NCBI GenBank assembly: GCA_014323675.1 | Contig: JACONN010000002.1 | Span: 1,656,001 to 1,720,000, forward strand | Direction: 5' to 3' | Length of the DNA stretch: 64,000 nt | DNA from: Hormoscilla sp. GM7CHS1pb | GTDB taxonomy: Bacteria > Cyanobacteriota > Cyanobacteriia > Cyanobacteriales > Desertifilaceae | Part shown: positions 1-10,634 of the stretch, piece after piece | How the letters are laid out: the number at the start of each line of letters is the position of its first letter | How positions within the stretch are numbered: position 1 is the first letter of the stretch | The notes under the pieces: model-generated | Seen by the model: the letters and a program-made list of their open reading frames with translations, nothing else | What the model was told of the DNA's origin: nothing | Databases searched by the model: none | Translations under genes and position numbers: made by a program

Positions 1-176
1 AGGCTGTCCAAATCGCCGGTGATAACCCCTTGGCGAGGCTTTGACCATCTTTTGAAATCATGGTTGCTGATTGCTGGTTGGGACGCGATGGTTCGCTGAT
101 TTCTGAAACATAGTCCCTGAGCGGGTTTTGGGCTAAAATTTGTTTTGAAATTTTTTTTCGGGGAGGCTATTTCTCT

Positions 177-1052
177 GTGAATTTTCAGTCGGTGATTGCT
201 ACTTTGCACCGGTTCTGGGCCGATCGCGGCTGCCTGATCGCCCAGCCCTACGATACGGAAAAGGGTGCTGGCACTATGAGTCCTCATACTTTCTTGCGCG
301 CGATCGGGCCTGAGCCGTGGTCGGTGGGGTATGTGGAGCCCTGCCGCCGGCCTACGGATGGCCGTTACGGGGAAAATCCCAATCGCTACCAACATTACTA
401 CCAGTACCAGGTGCTGATTAAGCCTTCACCGGATAATATCCAAGAGATGTATCTGGATTCTTTGCGGGCCTTGGGGGTGCGTCCGGAGGAGCATGATATC
501 CGGTTTGTGGAGGATAACTGGGAGTCTCCGACTTTGGGGGCCTGGGGCGTGGGCTGGGAAGTCTGGCTTGATGGGATGGAAATTTCCCAATTTACTTACT
601 TCCAGCAGTGCGGCGGGATTGATTGTCGTCCGGTTTCGATTGAGATTACCTATGGCCTGGAGCGACTGACGATGTATCTCCAGGAGACGGATGCTTTTAC
701 TAAGATTCGCTGGACTGACTCGGTTACCTATGGTGATGTTCATCTCCAGGGGGAGGTGGAGCAATGTACTTATAATTTTGAGGCTTCTAATCCGGATCTG
801 CTGTTTACTCTGTTTGGCCTGTACGAGCAGGAGGCTGAGCAACTTACTCAGCGGGGCCTGGTGTTGCCGAGTCTTGACTATGTTTTGAAGTGTTCCCACA
901 GTTTTAATTTGCTGGATGCCCGAGGGGTGATTTCGGTCACTGAGCGGACTCGCTATATTGGCCGGATTCGGAATTTGGCCAGACGGGTGGCTCAACTTTA
1001 CCTGGAACAGCGGGAATCTTTGGGGTTGCCACTGGTGACAGCTAAGGGATAA
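177..1052 (+). CDS. glyQ: Glycyl-tRNA synthetase alpha subunit
   Basis: Cytoplasmic class II aminoacyl-tRNA synthetase subunit that, with GlyS (not in this window), charges tRNA-Gly. The 291-residue length is normal for bacterial GlyQ. The family signature is complete: [14 protein letters not shown] near the N-terminus, then [16 protein letters not shown] and [19 protein letters not shown] (about residues 33-70), and the later [18 protein letters not shown] and [12 protein letters not shown] blocks. The start is GTG at 177, chosen because GGGAGG lies at 161-166 with normal spacing and no better start is nearby. It stands alone: the next gene is on the other strand beyond 400 bp of repeats. 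No frame break is seen. Confidence 0.97.
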   Translation: MNFQSVIATLHRFWADRGCLIAQPYDTEKGAGTMSPHTFLRAIGPEPWSVGYVEPCRRPTDGRYGENPNRYQHYYQYQVLIKPSPDNIQEMYLDSLRALGVRPEEHDIRFVEDNWESPTLGAWGVGWEVWLDGMEISQFTYFQQCGGIDCRPVSIEITYGLERLTMYLQETDAFTKIRWTDSVTYGDVHLQGEVEQCTYNFEASNPDLLFTLFGLYEQEAEQLTQRGLVLPSLDYVLKCSHSFNLLDARGVISVTERTRYIGRIRNLARRVAQLYLEQRESLGLPLVTAKG

Positions 1053-1464
1053 GCCGCCCGAACCCTAAAGGGTCCGGCTACTCCGAACACAGACCCGGCC
1101 TGCGCGGGCTATATTACATGCATCGCGTCTCGGCACCCGGCTATTACAAGTGGATGGGGCGGGTTGATATACAACCGGTGTACAGCCGCATCCCACTACA
1201 CTGGTTGGATAGTTTTGCGCTCGTTTGAGCGGTTGCCACCGGTTCGTAGTAAGCGCTAAAGCGCTTACTACGAACCGGTGTACAGTTGCATCCAACTATC
1301 CTCGTTGGATATCAGATGGGTACTCCAAGAAATAAATTACCCAATTCGTAGGACGGGCGTCCCGCCTGTCCGGTGCCGAGGGACTTTTCGGACGCCTGTC
1401 CTACGACTATACGAAGGAGAAATATTTATTTGCAAATTCCTTAGATTGTTGCTTCGCGAATCTG
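1053..1464. repeat. Repeat-filled intergenic region
   Basis: The gap between glyQ and the convergent oxygenase gene holds no credible gene. A short stem around ACCCTAAAGGGT follows the glyQ stop and may end transcription. A perfect 16-bp palindrome lies at 1241-1276, and a GTAGGACGGGCG-type palindrome at 1345-1405. Phrases such as tgcgcgggctat and a degenerate copy of the element at 12.4-12.65 kb also occur here. Confidence 0.6.
1241..1276. repeat. GTTCGTAGTAAG palindromic element, copy 1
   Basis: Two perfect 16-bp arms (1241-1256 and 1261-1276) separated by TAAA. The outer part GGTTCGTAGTAAG is shared with copies near 17135, 18087, 18167, 18204, 29970 and 55891. The inner part (GCGC TAAA GCGC here) differs between copies but always remains self-complementary. 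Confidence 0.85.
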
Positions 1465-2175
1465 TTAAAGAGCCTGCTTGTGCTTCAGCTTTTTCCACTG
1501 CTTGGGCGGCGGCGACAAAAATTCATACAATCCTGCGTCGCTGGTTTCCGCAGAAGTCAAAATAATATCGAAAGACAAAGATACTCGCAATTCCTCCGTC
1601 TGGTTAACTTCTACTCCGTGGCGCTGTTTGGCCGGAAACATTACCAGTCGCCCTTCTATAGGGGCATAAGTCACCGTCTCAAAGTTGAGAGTATTTGACT
1701 CCGCTAAGCCAGAAGAATAATCCGCCCATAACCCGGGAGCAACTTCATTCATCTTGGTATCGTTGAAAAAGACAAGACCCCCAGAGTCGCCAGTTTTAGG
1801 AACGGCAATATAGTAAACGGCACTAAGATGGGCATTAAGATGCCTGTGATCTAAAATACGCTGAGTTGGGCGAGAAATAATAGGCCAAGAACGCTGAATG
1901 TAAAGGTCGATTTTGTTTAAGTCAACCCCTAGAGCTTTGAGATAGATTGATGCTTGTATTTCTAGTTGTTCGACAATCCAACCAAAATTTGCGTCGTCGT
2001 GAATCCGTTCTACCCCATGTATGTCGCCAGTCCAGGCTGTTTCCTCGGTTATTCGTCTTTCATGGCCAGCCTGCTCTAATGCTAGAACAGCCTCCAAGAG
2101 CGAGTCGCGATGAGCTGCAGCGTCGGGCAAATCCGTGTAATAGATAGCTAAGGGAAACCAAGTTTCAATGGGCAT
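1465..2175 (-). CDS. 2OG-Fe(II) oxygenase-like protein (TIGR02466-like)
   Basis: A 236-residue soluble protein that fits the TIGR02466 family of putative 2-oxoglutarate/Fe(II) dioxygenases. The double-stranded beta-helix signature is visible: a histidine cluster H110-x-H112 followed by LNAHLSAVYYIAVP (about 113-126), GGLVFFND (132-139), the distal FPAKQRHGVEV with H186, and R197 in ELRVSLSFD as the likely 2-oxoglutarate ligand. H110/H112 and H186 are the likely iron ligands, with an HxH rather than HxD pattern; this is inference from spacing. The substrate is unknown. The gene is monocistronic, with repeats on both sides, and the C-terminus is lysine-rich. Confidence 0.72.
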   Translation of the reverse strand: MPIETWFPLAIYYTDLPDAAAHRDSLLEAVLALEQAGHERRITEETAWTGDIHGVERIHDDANFGWIVEQLEIQASIYLKALGVDLNKIDLYIQRSWPIISRPTQRILDHRHLNAHLSAVYYIAVPKTGDSGGLVFFNDTKMNEVAPGLWADYSSGLAESNTLNFETVTYAPIEGRLVMFPAKQRHGVEVNQTEELRVSLSFDIILTSAETSDAGLYEFLSPPPKQWKKLKHKQAL

Positions 2176-2266
2176 AGGTTATTTAATTTATTGTCGCTCT
2201 CTTTTTAGCCGAAACACTATCGAATAATTTGCTTAATAATATTAAATCCCTTAAAAAATGCCTTAC

Positions 2267-2387
2267 CGTAGGACGGGCGTCTCGCCTGTCCTGAGCGTTT
2301 AGGGACGGGCGAGACGCCCGTCCTACGGGAGACTAGCGATCGATGTGAGTTTTAAGAAACCCGGGTTTTTTGAAACCCCGGGTTTCT
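2267..2387. repeat. Two palindromic repeats between oxygenase and RHS genes
   Basis: At 2267-2327 a long stem forms from GTAGGACGGGCGTCTCGCC and its complement GGCGAGACGCCCGTCCTAC. At 2355-2387 a second hairpin pairs AGAAACCCGGG with CCCGGGTTTCT. The AAACCCGG hairpin type recurs near 21300, 36391, 39711 and 47149, usually after gene ends, so it may double as a terminator. Confidence 0.75.
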
Positions 2388-2438
2388 GGGTCCGGTTCGT
2401 GTCACAACCGATGTTTTGTGACACTATATAGAAGCGTT

Positions 2439-5400
2439 TTACAACCGAGTTTCTTCCATTACCGATTCGTTAGGGCTGTTAGAACTAGCAGCTAATTCCG
2501 GTTGTTGTGACTCCTGCGTTAGGTCAGGCCGTATCGGGTCCACAGGTGGGGGATCTGGGTTTTTAAGCGTTTCTTGGTATTCTATGTAACCATCGATGCC
2601 GTTGGTTACTGCACTGGAAATCACTGTCATGGAGATAGCCCTGCAACACGCTCACGACAGAGAATCCTTCTTCAGAATCGAGGGAGCTTCTGACAAATTC
2701 GCCGGCTACGGCTCCCACGCTGCCAACGCCTACCTCAGTAGCGATTCCAAATGCTTTAGTCCTTATAATTTTGCTTTTTGTTTGGAACCGCAAGTCACCA
2801 GTAATGCTGTTAGGATTGCCATCAGGACCACTCACGTCTATCCGTCCTCGACTACTAGAAGCGCTTATTTTGTGACTAAAGTTATTGAATAAGCCACCCG
2901 CGATTATCGATGGCACGGCAGCAGCGAAGCCCACCACAGCTCCTTTCCAGACTGCCTCGCCAATATCTTCACCCATCAATGCTGCTGTGGCTACATTTGA
3001 GACAGTAGAGCCGGCAGTTTCAACTACCGCACTCAGGGCATATATACCTGTCTGTGCTGTAACGTTTTTAGCTACGCTGGAAGCACCTACGACTGAGCCA
3101 GTGGCCTTTGCAGAGGCTAAGCTGCTGGCTTTCGATCCGAGAGGACCAGATACAGCACCTGTGGCTGCTCCCACAGCTACTCCAATTCCCAGAGAGCCAA
3201 AAAATACCCCTGCGGCCTCCCCGCCTTTGAGATTGTTCTGAGCGATCGCAATTCCCCCAGAGATAGCACCGGATGCTGCTCCTACTCCCGCTCCTATCCC
3301 TGCTCCTATGAGGATAGTCGCGATTATTCCTAATTCACCTTCTTTCTCTACTACCAGTAACGGGGAATTATTGGCATAAATGTAAGGGCTACCATCTTGA
3401 TGCTTGGGATCTATCGACACAAAGCGGCTGGTCTCTGGATCGTACAGCCTCGCCGAGAAGTCATAGAGGTCGCTTTCGTCAAGTTCCCGAGCGGCAAAGC
3501 GATAAGATAGCAGCTCGGGATTGCTACCTGCTACTGCATGTAGTTTTCCAAAGGGGCGATAGTCGTAGCTGGCAACTAAGCTTCCGCCAGTATCTAGAGC
3601 TGCCCGTACAGAACCAGTGGAATCCAAAGATACAAAGTAGAGATTGCTTCCCTCTTTGGCTAGAGCCAGACCATAAGAATCGTGGATAAGACAAGTAGTT
3701 TTACCGCTCGATGGCTCGATGATTGCTAGGGGGCGACCTTGAGGATCTCGCAGGTAGAAGCGGTGGGTTTCGGCGTTGTCTCCCACCTTCACTTTTGCGA
3801 TCGCCCGCCGTTTTTGCCCGTCGTAGCGATAATCTATTGTCTTGGTTGTCTCTGCTTGCCCAAGGGTCACCTGTAAGGGGCGATCTATTGCCCAATCCAC
3901 TGTAGTAGAACGATCGCGATCGTCTCCTTGCTCCCTGGATACATTTCCCCGGGCATCATGTTGATAACTAGTAGTTTTGCCTGCTTCTACTGTTTCCTCA
4001 ATGCGATCGCCCGCATCATAGCGCAGAGTTTTTTCAGCCCTGACAGTCGGATTGCCATTATCGTCGTAGGCATCGTTTTCTACCTCATTCGAGCCATAGT
4101 CAACATCCGTAAGCCAGCCGACGGGATTATAACGCATCCGCCTGGTATAAGCAGGTTGGCCCGCTCGGGCTGCCGTAACAATTTTGGCTGGGCGACCAGT
4201 ATAATAGCCCCGGTCATCGGGATAACCGCCAGTAAAGTATTCCTTATCCTCGCTGAAGCCCGGTCCGCTAACGCTTTTTGGCCAGCCGAACGGGGTACTG
4301 GTATAGGTGCGCTCTGCATTCCAGTCATTTCCGAGCAAGCGTTGGCCGGTCAAATGGCTGTTATTGTCGTAGCTGTATTCCAGTCGGGGAGAGCCATTGA
4401 CTTCCAGCCGCTCCACGCGATCGAATGGATCTCGCTGGTAAACGATTTCTAGGGTTTCCCCTTCGTCCGGTACCCTGCTGGAGATAAGGCGATTTATACC
4501 ATCGTAGCCAAAAGTCAGTTCGTAACTTGCCTCCAGCTCCCCGCGAATTGCAATCCCTTTGCGGATTTTATTGCCCCGCTCGTCGTAGCCGTATTCGGTT
4601 TCTATCTCCCATGGGTCTGTTTGACCGGATTGCGCGATTTGGTTGGCCGCCACCCTGGTATGCAGCCGTCCCAAAAGAGCGGGATCTTCAGTTTCCAAAC
4701 CGTCATAACTATAGGCGATCGTAGGGGGGGTATTCGGCCAATTTGGATCGTTTACATGGCTTTTGAGTTCGTCGTCAAAAGGATGTACCACAGCCCCGGT
4801 TTCCACAATGCGCGAATAGATATCGTACTTCCAGTACCGGACGACATTGCTGCCGCCATCTTCTATATAGCGGAAGCGCATCCGACCGGCGCTGTCATAC
4901 ATGAAGCTCATCTCGTTTTGGTTGGCGCTTTGCTGGCGTATCTTATATCCCAGGAAGTCATACTCCATTTCGGTAGTATTGCCTTTGGGATATTCTATGC
5001 GGGCGACATCACCTCGGGGCGTGTAGTAAAAGCGATGAATCAAATAGCGATCGCTTTCAATTTTCCGCGCTCGCAATACCGTGCGACCCACCTTGTCGGA
5101 AATCTTAATCGTCTCGCCATTATCGGCATCAATAATTGTTTCGCGATGGAAAGTATTGGGAGTTAATCCAAACTCGCTGCCATTGATACCGTAGCTGCGA
5201 CGGGCTGTATGGCCGTCACCGATCGCCAATTCCGCTCCCGGCCAGCCCTGCTCGATAATCCGAGACAAGGGCGAATCTTCATACTTGCTGCGCGAATAAG
5301 CAAAATTCCCTGCATTCGGGTTTTGATCCTTAACCAGACCGCTTATCTGGTAGTTAGATCGATCCAGAGTCGCCAGATTATCAATCTGTTTATACATATC

Positions 5401-6579
5401 CTCCGCACCGGGGGTCAGGCGGGCAAAGAGGCTCTGCACGTCTGAATTACCGCGATCGTCATAAAACGCAGCCCGGGCTAGAACCTCATTGGTGCTTATG
5501 GCCTGTTCCTGGACTACCTGACCCGTGCCGTTTTTGAACTTCAACTCTATCGCCATATCGGTAGCGATCGTAAAGTTGCGGAAAGACACTGCATCGGTGG
5601 CGATTACACCTACGACGGGGTTAAGGGCAGAAGAAACTTCCCAGCTTCCTATCCGAGCGCCGTCGGCAAAAAAGGCCAAACGATTGCCATCGACGATTGC
5701 CAGCCAGCTTCGCGGTGCTTCGAGAGTCCAGATATCGTTTCCGTGGCGACTCAGGTAGTAGCAGATTGCCTTACCTTTCAAAATGATACCGCTGTTGATT
5801 ATCCAGAACTGACCGCTCTCGATCGCCGTCACTGTTGCCTCGCCCAGGGGCAGTCCCTCTGCTGCCAAGTCTTTTCGCAACTCGTCGCTAACGTTCCCGG
5901 CATCAAGGTCTCCAGCATGCTTGTCCGCACCCAGTTTCAGGCGAGCCGGCGCATCCCACTCCCGAGCCGTACCCGAGAAAGGAGTAAAGCTCCATTTAGC
6001 CGCAGCCGGATTCCAAGTCAGGGTGCTGCCATCGCTCCAGCGCAGGCCGAGGCGGTGCTGGATTTCTTCTGCCTGGGCGCTGACTGCGATCGCATAGCGC
6101 GTTGCTGCCGGAGCCCCTTTATACAGAATCCACTTTTCCTGGCCTGCGGTATGAACAAGAGCTGCCTCCGTAGTAGTCCACTGCGTCAGATCGTTGCTTT
6201 CCCAGTTTGCCCCATCCAGTTCTCCGCTATTAAAACGCTGGTACTTACTCCAGCCGCAACTGTAGAGACTCAAACTGTGATTGGGTGCTGCGGGATTGAA
6301 ATCTCCCGACTGCCGTGCTTGGTAAGTTGCTAACAGTCTCAGGGGTCGTTCTTCGGGCATAACCTCGCAGGAAAACGAGCCATCCTCTACTTCGCGCGAT
6401 CGCACTGTAGCTCCGCCGAGCTTTTCAATATCGCTCAGTTCCAGGTGCAGCCTTTCGTAATAGTTTCTCAGGTAATCGCACTTTACGGGCGAAAAGCGAA
6501 TTCCATCTACCAATACAGCCGCACCAGAAACTCCAGTCAGCTCTAAAACCAGCTCCTTAGCGGAATTGGTAGCGGGCAA
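2439..6579 (-). CDS. RHS-repeat protein, C-terminal half (frameshifted end)
   Basis: This carries YD/RHS repeats (many YxYDxxGR-type units such as MEYDFLGYK, FMYDSAGRM, YGYDERGNK) from about residue 500 to 1050. The RHS core end follows: YRFAARELDESDLYDFSARL then YDPETSRFVSIDP. A roughly 250-residue Gly/Ala-rich hydrophobic C-terminal region comes next. The main reading frame ends at 2563. Shifting by one base near 2640 restores a better tail (MTVISSAVTNGIDGYIEYQE) that stops at 2439, so I extend the gene. The N-terminal end is also a frameshift: upstream of 6579 this frame stays open as AAEIEPTDGVWRYHHWRFDL, joining it to the 6624-10451 reading frame. Such proteins form cocoon-like shells around a C-terminal cargo. 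No known toxin domain is recognised, and the usual DPxG cleavage motif reads VEKEG. Confidence 0.8.
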
Positions 6580-6623
6580 ATCGAAGCGCCAGTGATGGTA
6601 GCGCCAGACACCATCGGTAGGTT

Positions 6624-9600
6624 CTATTTCAGCGGCAAGCTTTGTATCCCGTCCAGGGTCGCGCTCCAGCGGGCAAAGCCCCCCGTACCGTAGTTGCTTT
6701 CAGTCTTGATCCAGCAGGTCAGCAGATATTTTCTAGCCTCTGGATCGGTGAAAGACTTTGCTCGTCGGAGGGTCTGGTTTGTCAAACGCAGGCTGTAGCT
6801 TCCGGCATGACAGTCATTGAGAATCCGTGCCTGCCAAAGTCCGGCTTCGTCGCCATCTAATTGCCAGCCGTCGGCATCTTCGTAATCCTCAAAGCTAATA
6901 CTGGTAGCCTGACCGGCCTGGCGACTGGCGTTGGGATATTCGGCGACCTCGAAATTCTCGTGGCGATCGTAGTGGATGGAATGCCGCAGACCTTTTTTAT
7001 CTAGAGCCTCTAGAATTTCGCCGGCTTCGTTGCGAGCCTCTATCTGCGATCGCTGAAGCCACATATCCCCAGGTGGAGTAGTAGTACCATCCCAGTCGCT
7101 ATCGCGCATACTGGCATTGGCACTTAGCGCCTGATAATAAATATGGGGTGCCAATACCTCGCGATCGTTTTGGACTGACCATTTTTTCCAGACTGTAGCT
7201 CCTCGGCTAACCGCATTGCCATTCGTCAATCGCTCCGTCTGCGCGACTGGTTCGAGGCAATAATCCCGGACTAAATCCTCCTTATAGGCTGGAATTTCAA
7301 AAGCAAAAGTATAGTGCTGCACCCGCTCCTCGCTGCCATCGAGGGTTGCATTTTGCACCTGCATTTCTTTTTCGATGCCATTGGCCTCGTGGTAAACATA
7401 ATTCCGTTGGACAGTCAGCTTATTATCGCCATCGATATGCTCTTCTGTTTCCCCAACAGTCCGCACATACTGGCCTATCGTATTAATATTATTGCCGTCC
7501 GTATCCTGGGCTGTAGTATAGACTTCGTATTGATAGCTGTCGGTTCTTACGGGTTCGCCATTAGCATTTCGATATTCTTGCTTTTTGACCATGCCGTTGA
7601 GAAAGGTCGGCATCTCATTTCCCGGCTCCGGCGGCAACAGCCCGTTGTGATAGTCGATAACCTCCGTGCCATAAGGAGTTGTATTTTTGTCTGCCGAACC
7701 CCGGATCCGAATTACCTGACTGTATTGACTGGAGAGACCCGCAGGATCCGTGGCGGCCTCGCCGGGGTAGTCAAAGCTCGTTACCGCCCGGTTGCCCATG
7801 GCATCGTCAATGGTTACGCTACTGAGAGCAAAATGCTCTATCGGGCCGCTGTAGCTGAAATTCAAAACCCGGTGTAGGTATAGGGTTTCGGCGGACTCAA
7901 AATTATTGCCGGTATAAGAAACAAAGGCATAGGGATTGACCAGTAACCGCCCGCTTCCTGCTTCCTCCAAAGGTTCCGGCACCAGCTTGCCACCGGGCTG
8001 GGTAGCTGTCCCGACAATTTCACCGTTGCTTACCATTTGGATATAGGCATCCCCAGTAACGAGCTGATAGCCTATATAATAAGGCCCGACATTGACAACC
8101 TTTTCAAGATTGTGTGGCAAGCGGTCAATCGATTGCAGATTTCCATCTGGTTGTCGGTAGTAAAGATCGTTATCCACTGTCACATAGCCGCCACCGCCGG
8201 TGGAAAAACCTTGGGCTGCGGTGGCTACATTCTCCAGACGAGTGATAAAATCGTTCTCGTAGGCTGAATACTCTATGATTTGGACGTTATTGCCATCGTC
8301 AAAAGCTAGCAAATCGCGATCTATGATGGAGCCAATTACTGTCTCTATTACCAGGGTGGAAGTATAGGAAACCCAGCTTTCGCCGTTGAAGCGAAAAGCA
8401 TGCCTTCTGTTGGCGACCATACTGCCATTAGCGAACAATTTCACAGAGGCAAATCCATCCGGGCGATCGATGCGTTCGGTCAGCAGTTCGTCTTTTCTAA
8501 TATCCTCGTGGTCTTGGTTCCAGCGATATGCCTGGATTTTGAAGGTGTAGGGAGGGTCTTCATCTTCGCTAGCTTCAATCTGAATGGGAAAACTGGCTAC
8601 GGCAAAGGTGGGTGAAATCGCCCAGTTAGTGCGAGCTATCTCATCTACCCAGATTGCAGAAACTCCCCTTTCTAGCTGCACGCTCTTCCACTCCAAGCTG
8701 GCTATGTCTAGCACCTGGAGCAAATAATCGGCTCGCTGTTGCCCCATTACTTGGGCACAGACTGCCACTTGGTTGGGACCCCCAGCCAGAACGTATTGTG
8801 CTGCTTCCGATAGAGTCAAAGGATCGAATTCCCAACTGCGCGATCGCGGATTCCAAGCATAGCGATAGAGCTGACGCCCGCCATCGGCCGCCGCCACCAC
8901 ATACTCTTCCCCAGAGACAATCTGATAGCCCTGGCTGCTATGCTCCAGGCGGGGCATATCCAGTTCCGTCGCCTCCCATTCGCCATAGCGCCCGCGACGG
9001 CGTTCGACTGCAAAGGCACGCAAATTCCTCGTGGAACCATCCCTTTCTCGAAAGCTGAGAATAAATCGCTGGCCGTATGCCGTTACATTCAGAGTGGCTA
9101 GGTCAATCTGTCTTATGGAAGAGGCCAAAGAGACATTTCCCCCCATCCAGCGTCCGTTCCATTCATAGACTGACAGCTTAATAGAAGGATTGGCGGATTC
9201 GTCATAGCGGGCGATCGCCACATAATTTGGGCCAAACCATACCCGAGGCTTTCCCCCACCAGTATCTGCAGTCCTCAGAATTAGAGACAGAGCGCTATCG
9301 GGCATATCGATTTTCCTAAAGCCGTACTCTGCAGTACCGCCCTGGGGATAGGTAATGCGCTTGAGAACTCCGGTGGGCTGCGGCGGGGCTGCCTGCTCGT
9401 ACTCGAACAGCAAACCTGGAGGAACCGCACCATCGGCGCTCAGAATTGTCAAACCAGTTAGATAGCGCTTATACAGCAGTGGGTTTTTGCTCCCCCCGCT
9501 CTCTATTGCATTTTCTACGCTGTAGAGGAACTGCACTCGCAGCACGACTGCTTCCGGGTCTTCTGCTACCACCTCTATGGCATCTAGATACTTGGTCTGG

Positions 9601-10451
9601 AATCGATCCTGATGAGCCTCAGAACCAGTCCCCGTATGGGGAGCTAGATACTCCTGGATCTCGTCATTGTTGTTTTTTTCGGCGTAGGAAAAGCGGACGT
9701 GACGGCTCTGGGTCTGAATCTTATTCAGGTAAATAGCCCGAGTATATTCTTTATCGCTTCCTATGGTTACTTCAACCTGTTCGTAGTCAAAAGTTATTTT
9801 TTTGCCGTAGCGATTGACAATTTCTTCGAGCATCCAGCCAAAATAAAAATTAGTCTGTCCGAAACGATTGCTCGCATCAGACCAGTTACCTTTTGACCCT
9901 CCCCATTTGACGCCCTTAAGACGATTTTTTTCGTTCGTACCATAACGTCTGACCGTGCCAGACGTGCCGGTAATCTCCCAGAGATTATCGTTAACCCGAT
10001 AGACTATTCTGGAAAAATCATAGCTTTCCGACTCGAAGAGCCATTCCGTCGCCGTCTGCGATATACAATGCAGGCGAACTCTTCCGCCATTACTTTGCGC
10101 CAAATAGTAGATGTCGTTATTGGCGGAGACAGAGCCGTGGTTATCCAGATAAATTAATTCATGTCCCAGAGACCAGCCCAGTCCGCAGATGCCGGTGGGA
10201 GATTCAATATTCCAGGTGCGCGCCGCCTCGCGAACTCCACTGCTGCTGTAATGAAGCGAAATCGCAGCTTCCAGTCCGCCGCTGCCCCTGACCGAAAGCA
10301 GGTCTATCGGCAGGGCGATTTCCCCCTGAAACATATTGACGCTTTCGTGGATATTCCCGATACCGTCTCCATCTAATTGGCCGTATCGAATAGCCGGTTG
10401 TTTTGACTCTGCTTCAACTGTAATCAGAGAAGCACTGGTTTCAATTGTCAT
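6624..10451 (-). CDS. SpvB/TcB-like N-terminal half of giant RHS protein
   Basis: A 1275-residue reading frame. The N-terminal 330 residues look like the SpvB/TcB family: DGDGIGNIHESVNMFQGEIA, then ALPIDLLSVRGSGGLEAAIS, then GICGLGWSLGHELIYLDN. A large beta-rich middle follows, and YD-repeat-like segments such as SIHYDRHENFEVAEYPNASR appear near the C-terminus. It stops at TAG (6624) inside a lectin-like stretch, but the +1 frame continues without interruption into the RHS half. The two were therefore probably one protein of about 2,650 residues split by a one-base shift near 6645. That architecture resembles the B/C shell of Tc-type toxins; no TcA-like injector is in the window. The start is ATG at 10451. 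Confidence 0.78.
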   Translation of the reverse strand: MTIETSASLITVEAESKQPAIRYGQLDGDGIGNIHESVNMFQGEIALPIDLLSVRGSGGLEAAISLHYSSSGVREAARTWNIESPTGICGLGWSLGHELIYLDNHGSVSANNDIYYLAQSNGGRVRLHCISQTATEWLFESESYDFSRIVYRVNDNLWEITGTSGTVRRYGTNEKNRLKGVKWGGSKGNWSDASNRFGQTNFYFGWMLEEIVNRYGKKITFDYEQVEVTIGSDKEYTRAIYLNKIQTQSRHVRFSYAEKNNNDEIQEYLAPHTGTGSEAHQDRFQTKYLDAIEVVAEDPEAVVLRVQFLYSVENAIESGGSKNPLLYKRYLTGLTILSADGAVPPGLLFEYEQAAPPQPTGVLKRITYPQGGTAEYGFRKIDMPDSALSLILRTADTGGGKPRVWFGPNYVAIARYDESANPSIKLSVYEWNGRWMGGNVSLASSIRQIDLATLNVTAYGQRFILSFRERDGSTRNLRAFAVERRRGRYGEWEATELDMPRLEHSSQGYQIVSGEEYVVAAADGGRQLYRYAWNPRSRSWEFDPLTLSEAAQYVLAGGPNQVAVCAQVMGQQRADYLLQVLDIASLEWKSVQLERGVSAIWVDEIARTNWAISPTFAVASFPIQIEASEDEDPPYTFKIQAYRWNQDHEDIRKDELLTERIDRPDGFASVKLFANGSMVANRRHAFRFNGESWVSYTSTLVIETVIGSIIDRDLLAFDDGNNVQIIEYSAYENDFITRLENVATAAQGFSTGGGGYVTVDNDLYYRQPDGNLQSIDRLPHNLEKVVNVGPYYIGYQLVTGDAYIQMVSNGEIVGTATQPGGKLVPEPLEEAGSGRLLVNPYAFVSYTGNNFESAETLYLHRVLNFSYSGPIEHFALSSVTIDDAMGNRAVTSFDYPGEAATDPAGLSSQYSQVIRIRGSADKNTTPYGTEVIDYHNGLLPPEPGNEMPTFLNGMVKKQEYRNANGEPVRTDSYQYEVYTTAQDTDGNNINTIGQYVRTVGETEEHIDGDNKLTVQRNYVYHEANGIEKEMQVQNATLDGSEERVQHYTFAFEIPAYKEDLVRDYCLEPVAQTERLTNGNAVSRGATVWKKWSVQNDREVLAPHIYYQALSANASMRDSDWDGTTTPPGDMWLQRSQIEARNEAGEILEALDKKGLRHSIHYDRHENFEVAEYPNASRQAGQATSISFEDYEDADGWQLDGDEAGLWQARILNDCHAGSYSLRLTNQTLRRAKSFTDPEARKYLLTCWIKTESNYGTGGFARWSATLDGIQSLPLK

Positions 10452-10634
10452 AGCGATTTTCCGAAAGATTGCCTCACAAGGGCGACGGGTCGCCCCTTTT
10501 ATTGTACTACTAAGACGGCTTAGGACAAGGGGTTCGTAAGGGCGAACGGCCGTTCGCCCTTACATTTGCCCTAACCTTAATGCGTATTGCAATATGCCGT
10601 ATTGCTTCGCTTGGGGCGGGTCGCCCCGCAGCCT
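10452..10634. repeat. Palindromic repeats between Gly-rich and RHS genes
   Basis: This 183-bp gap contains three inverted-repeat blocks built on GGGCGA/TCGCCC (around 10480-10497, 10540-10560 and 10613-10628). They could act as terminators or RNA-processing sites between the two same-strand genes. No gene is seen. Confidence 0.6.

Noticed and set aside
426..995. Long minus-strand frame inside glyQ
   Set aside because: Shadow of the glyQ reading frame; no family features and no ribosome binding site.
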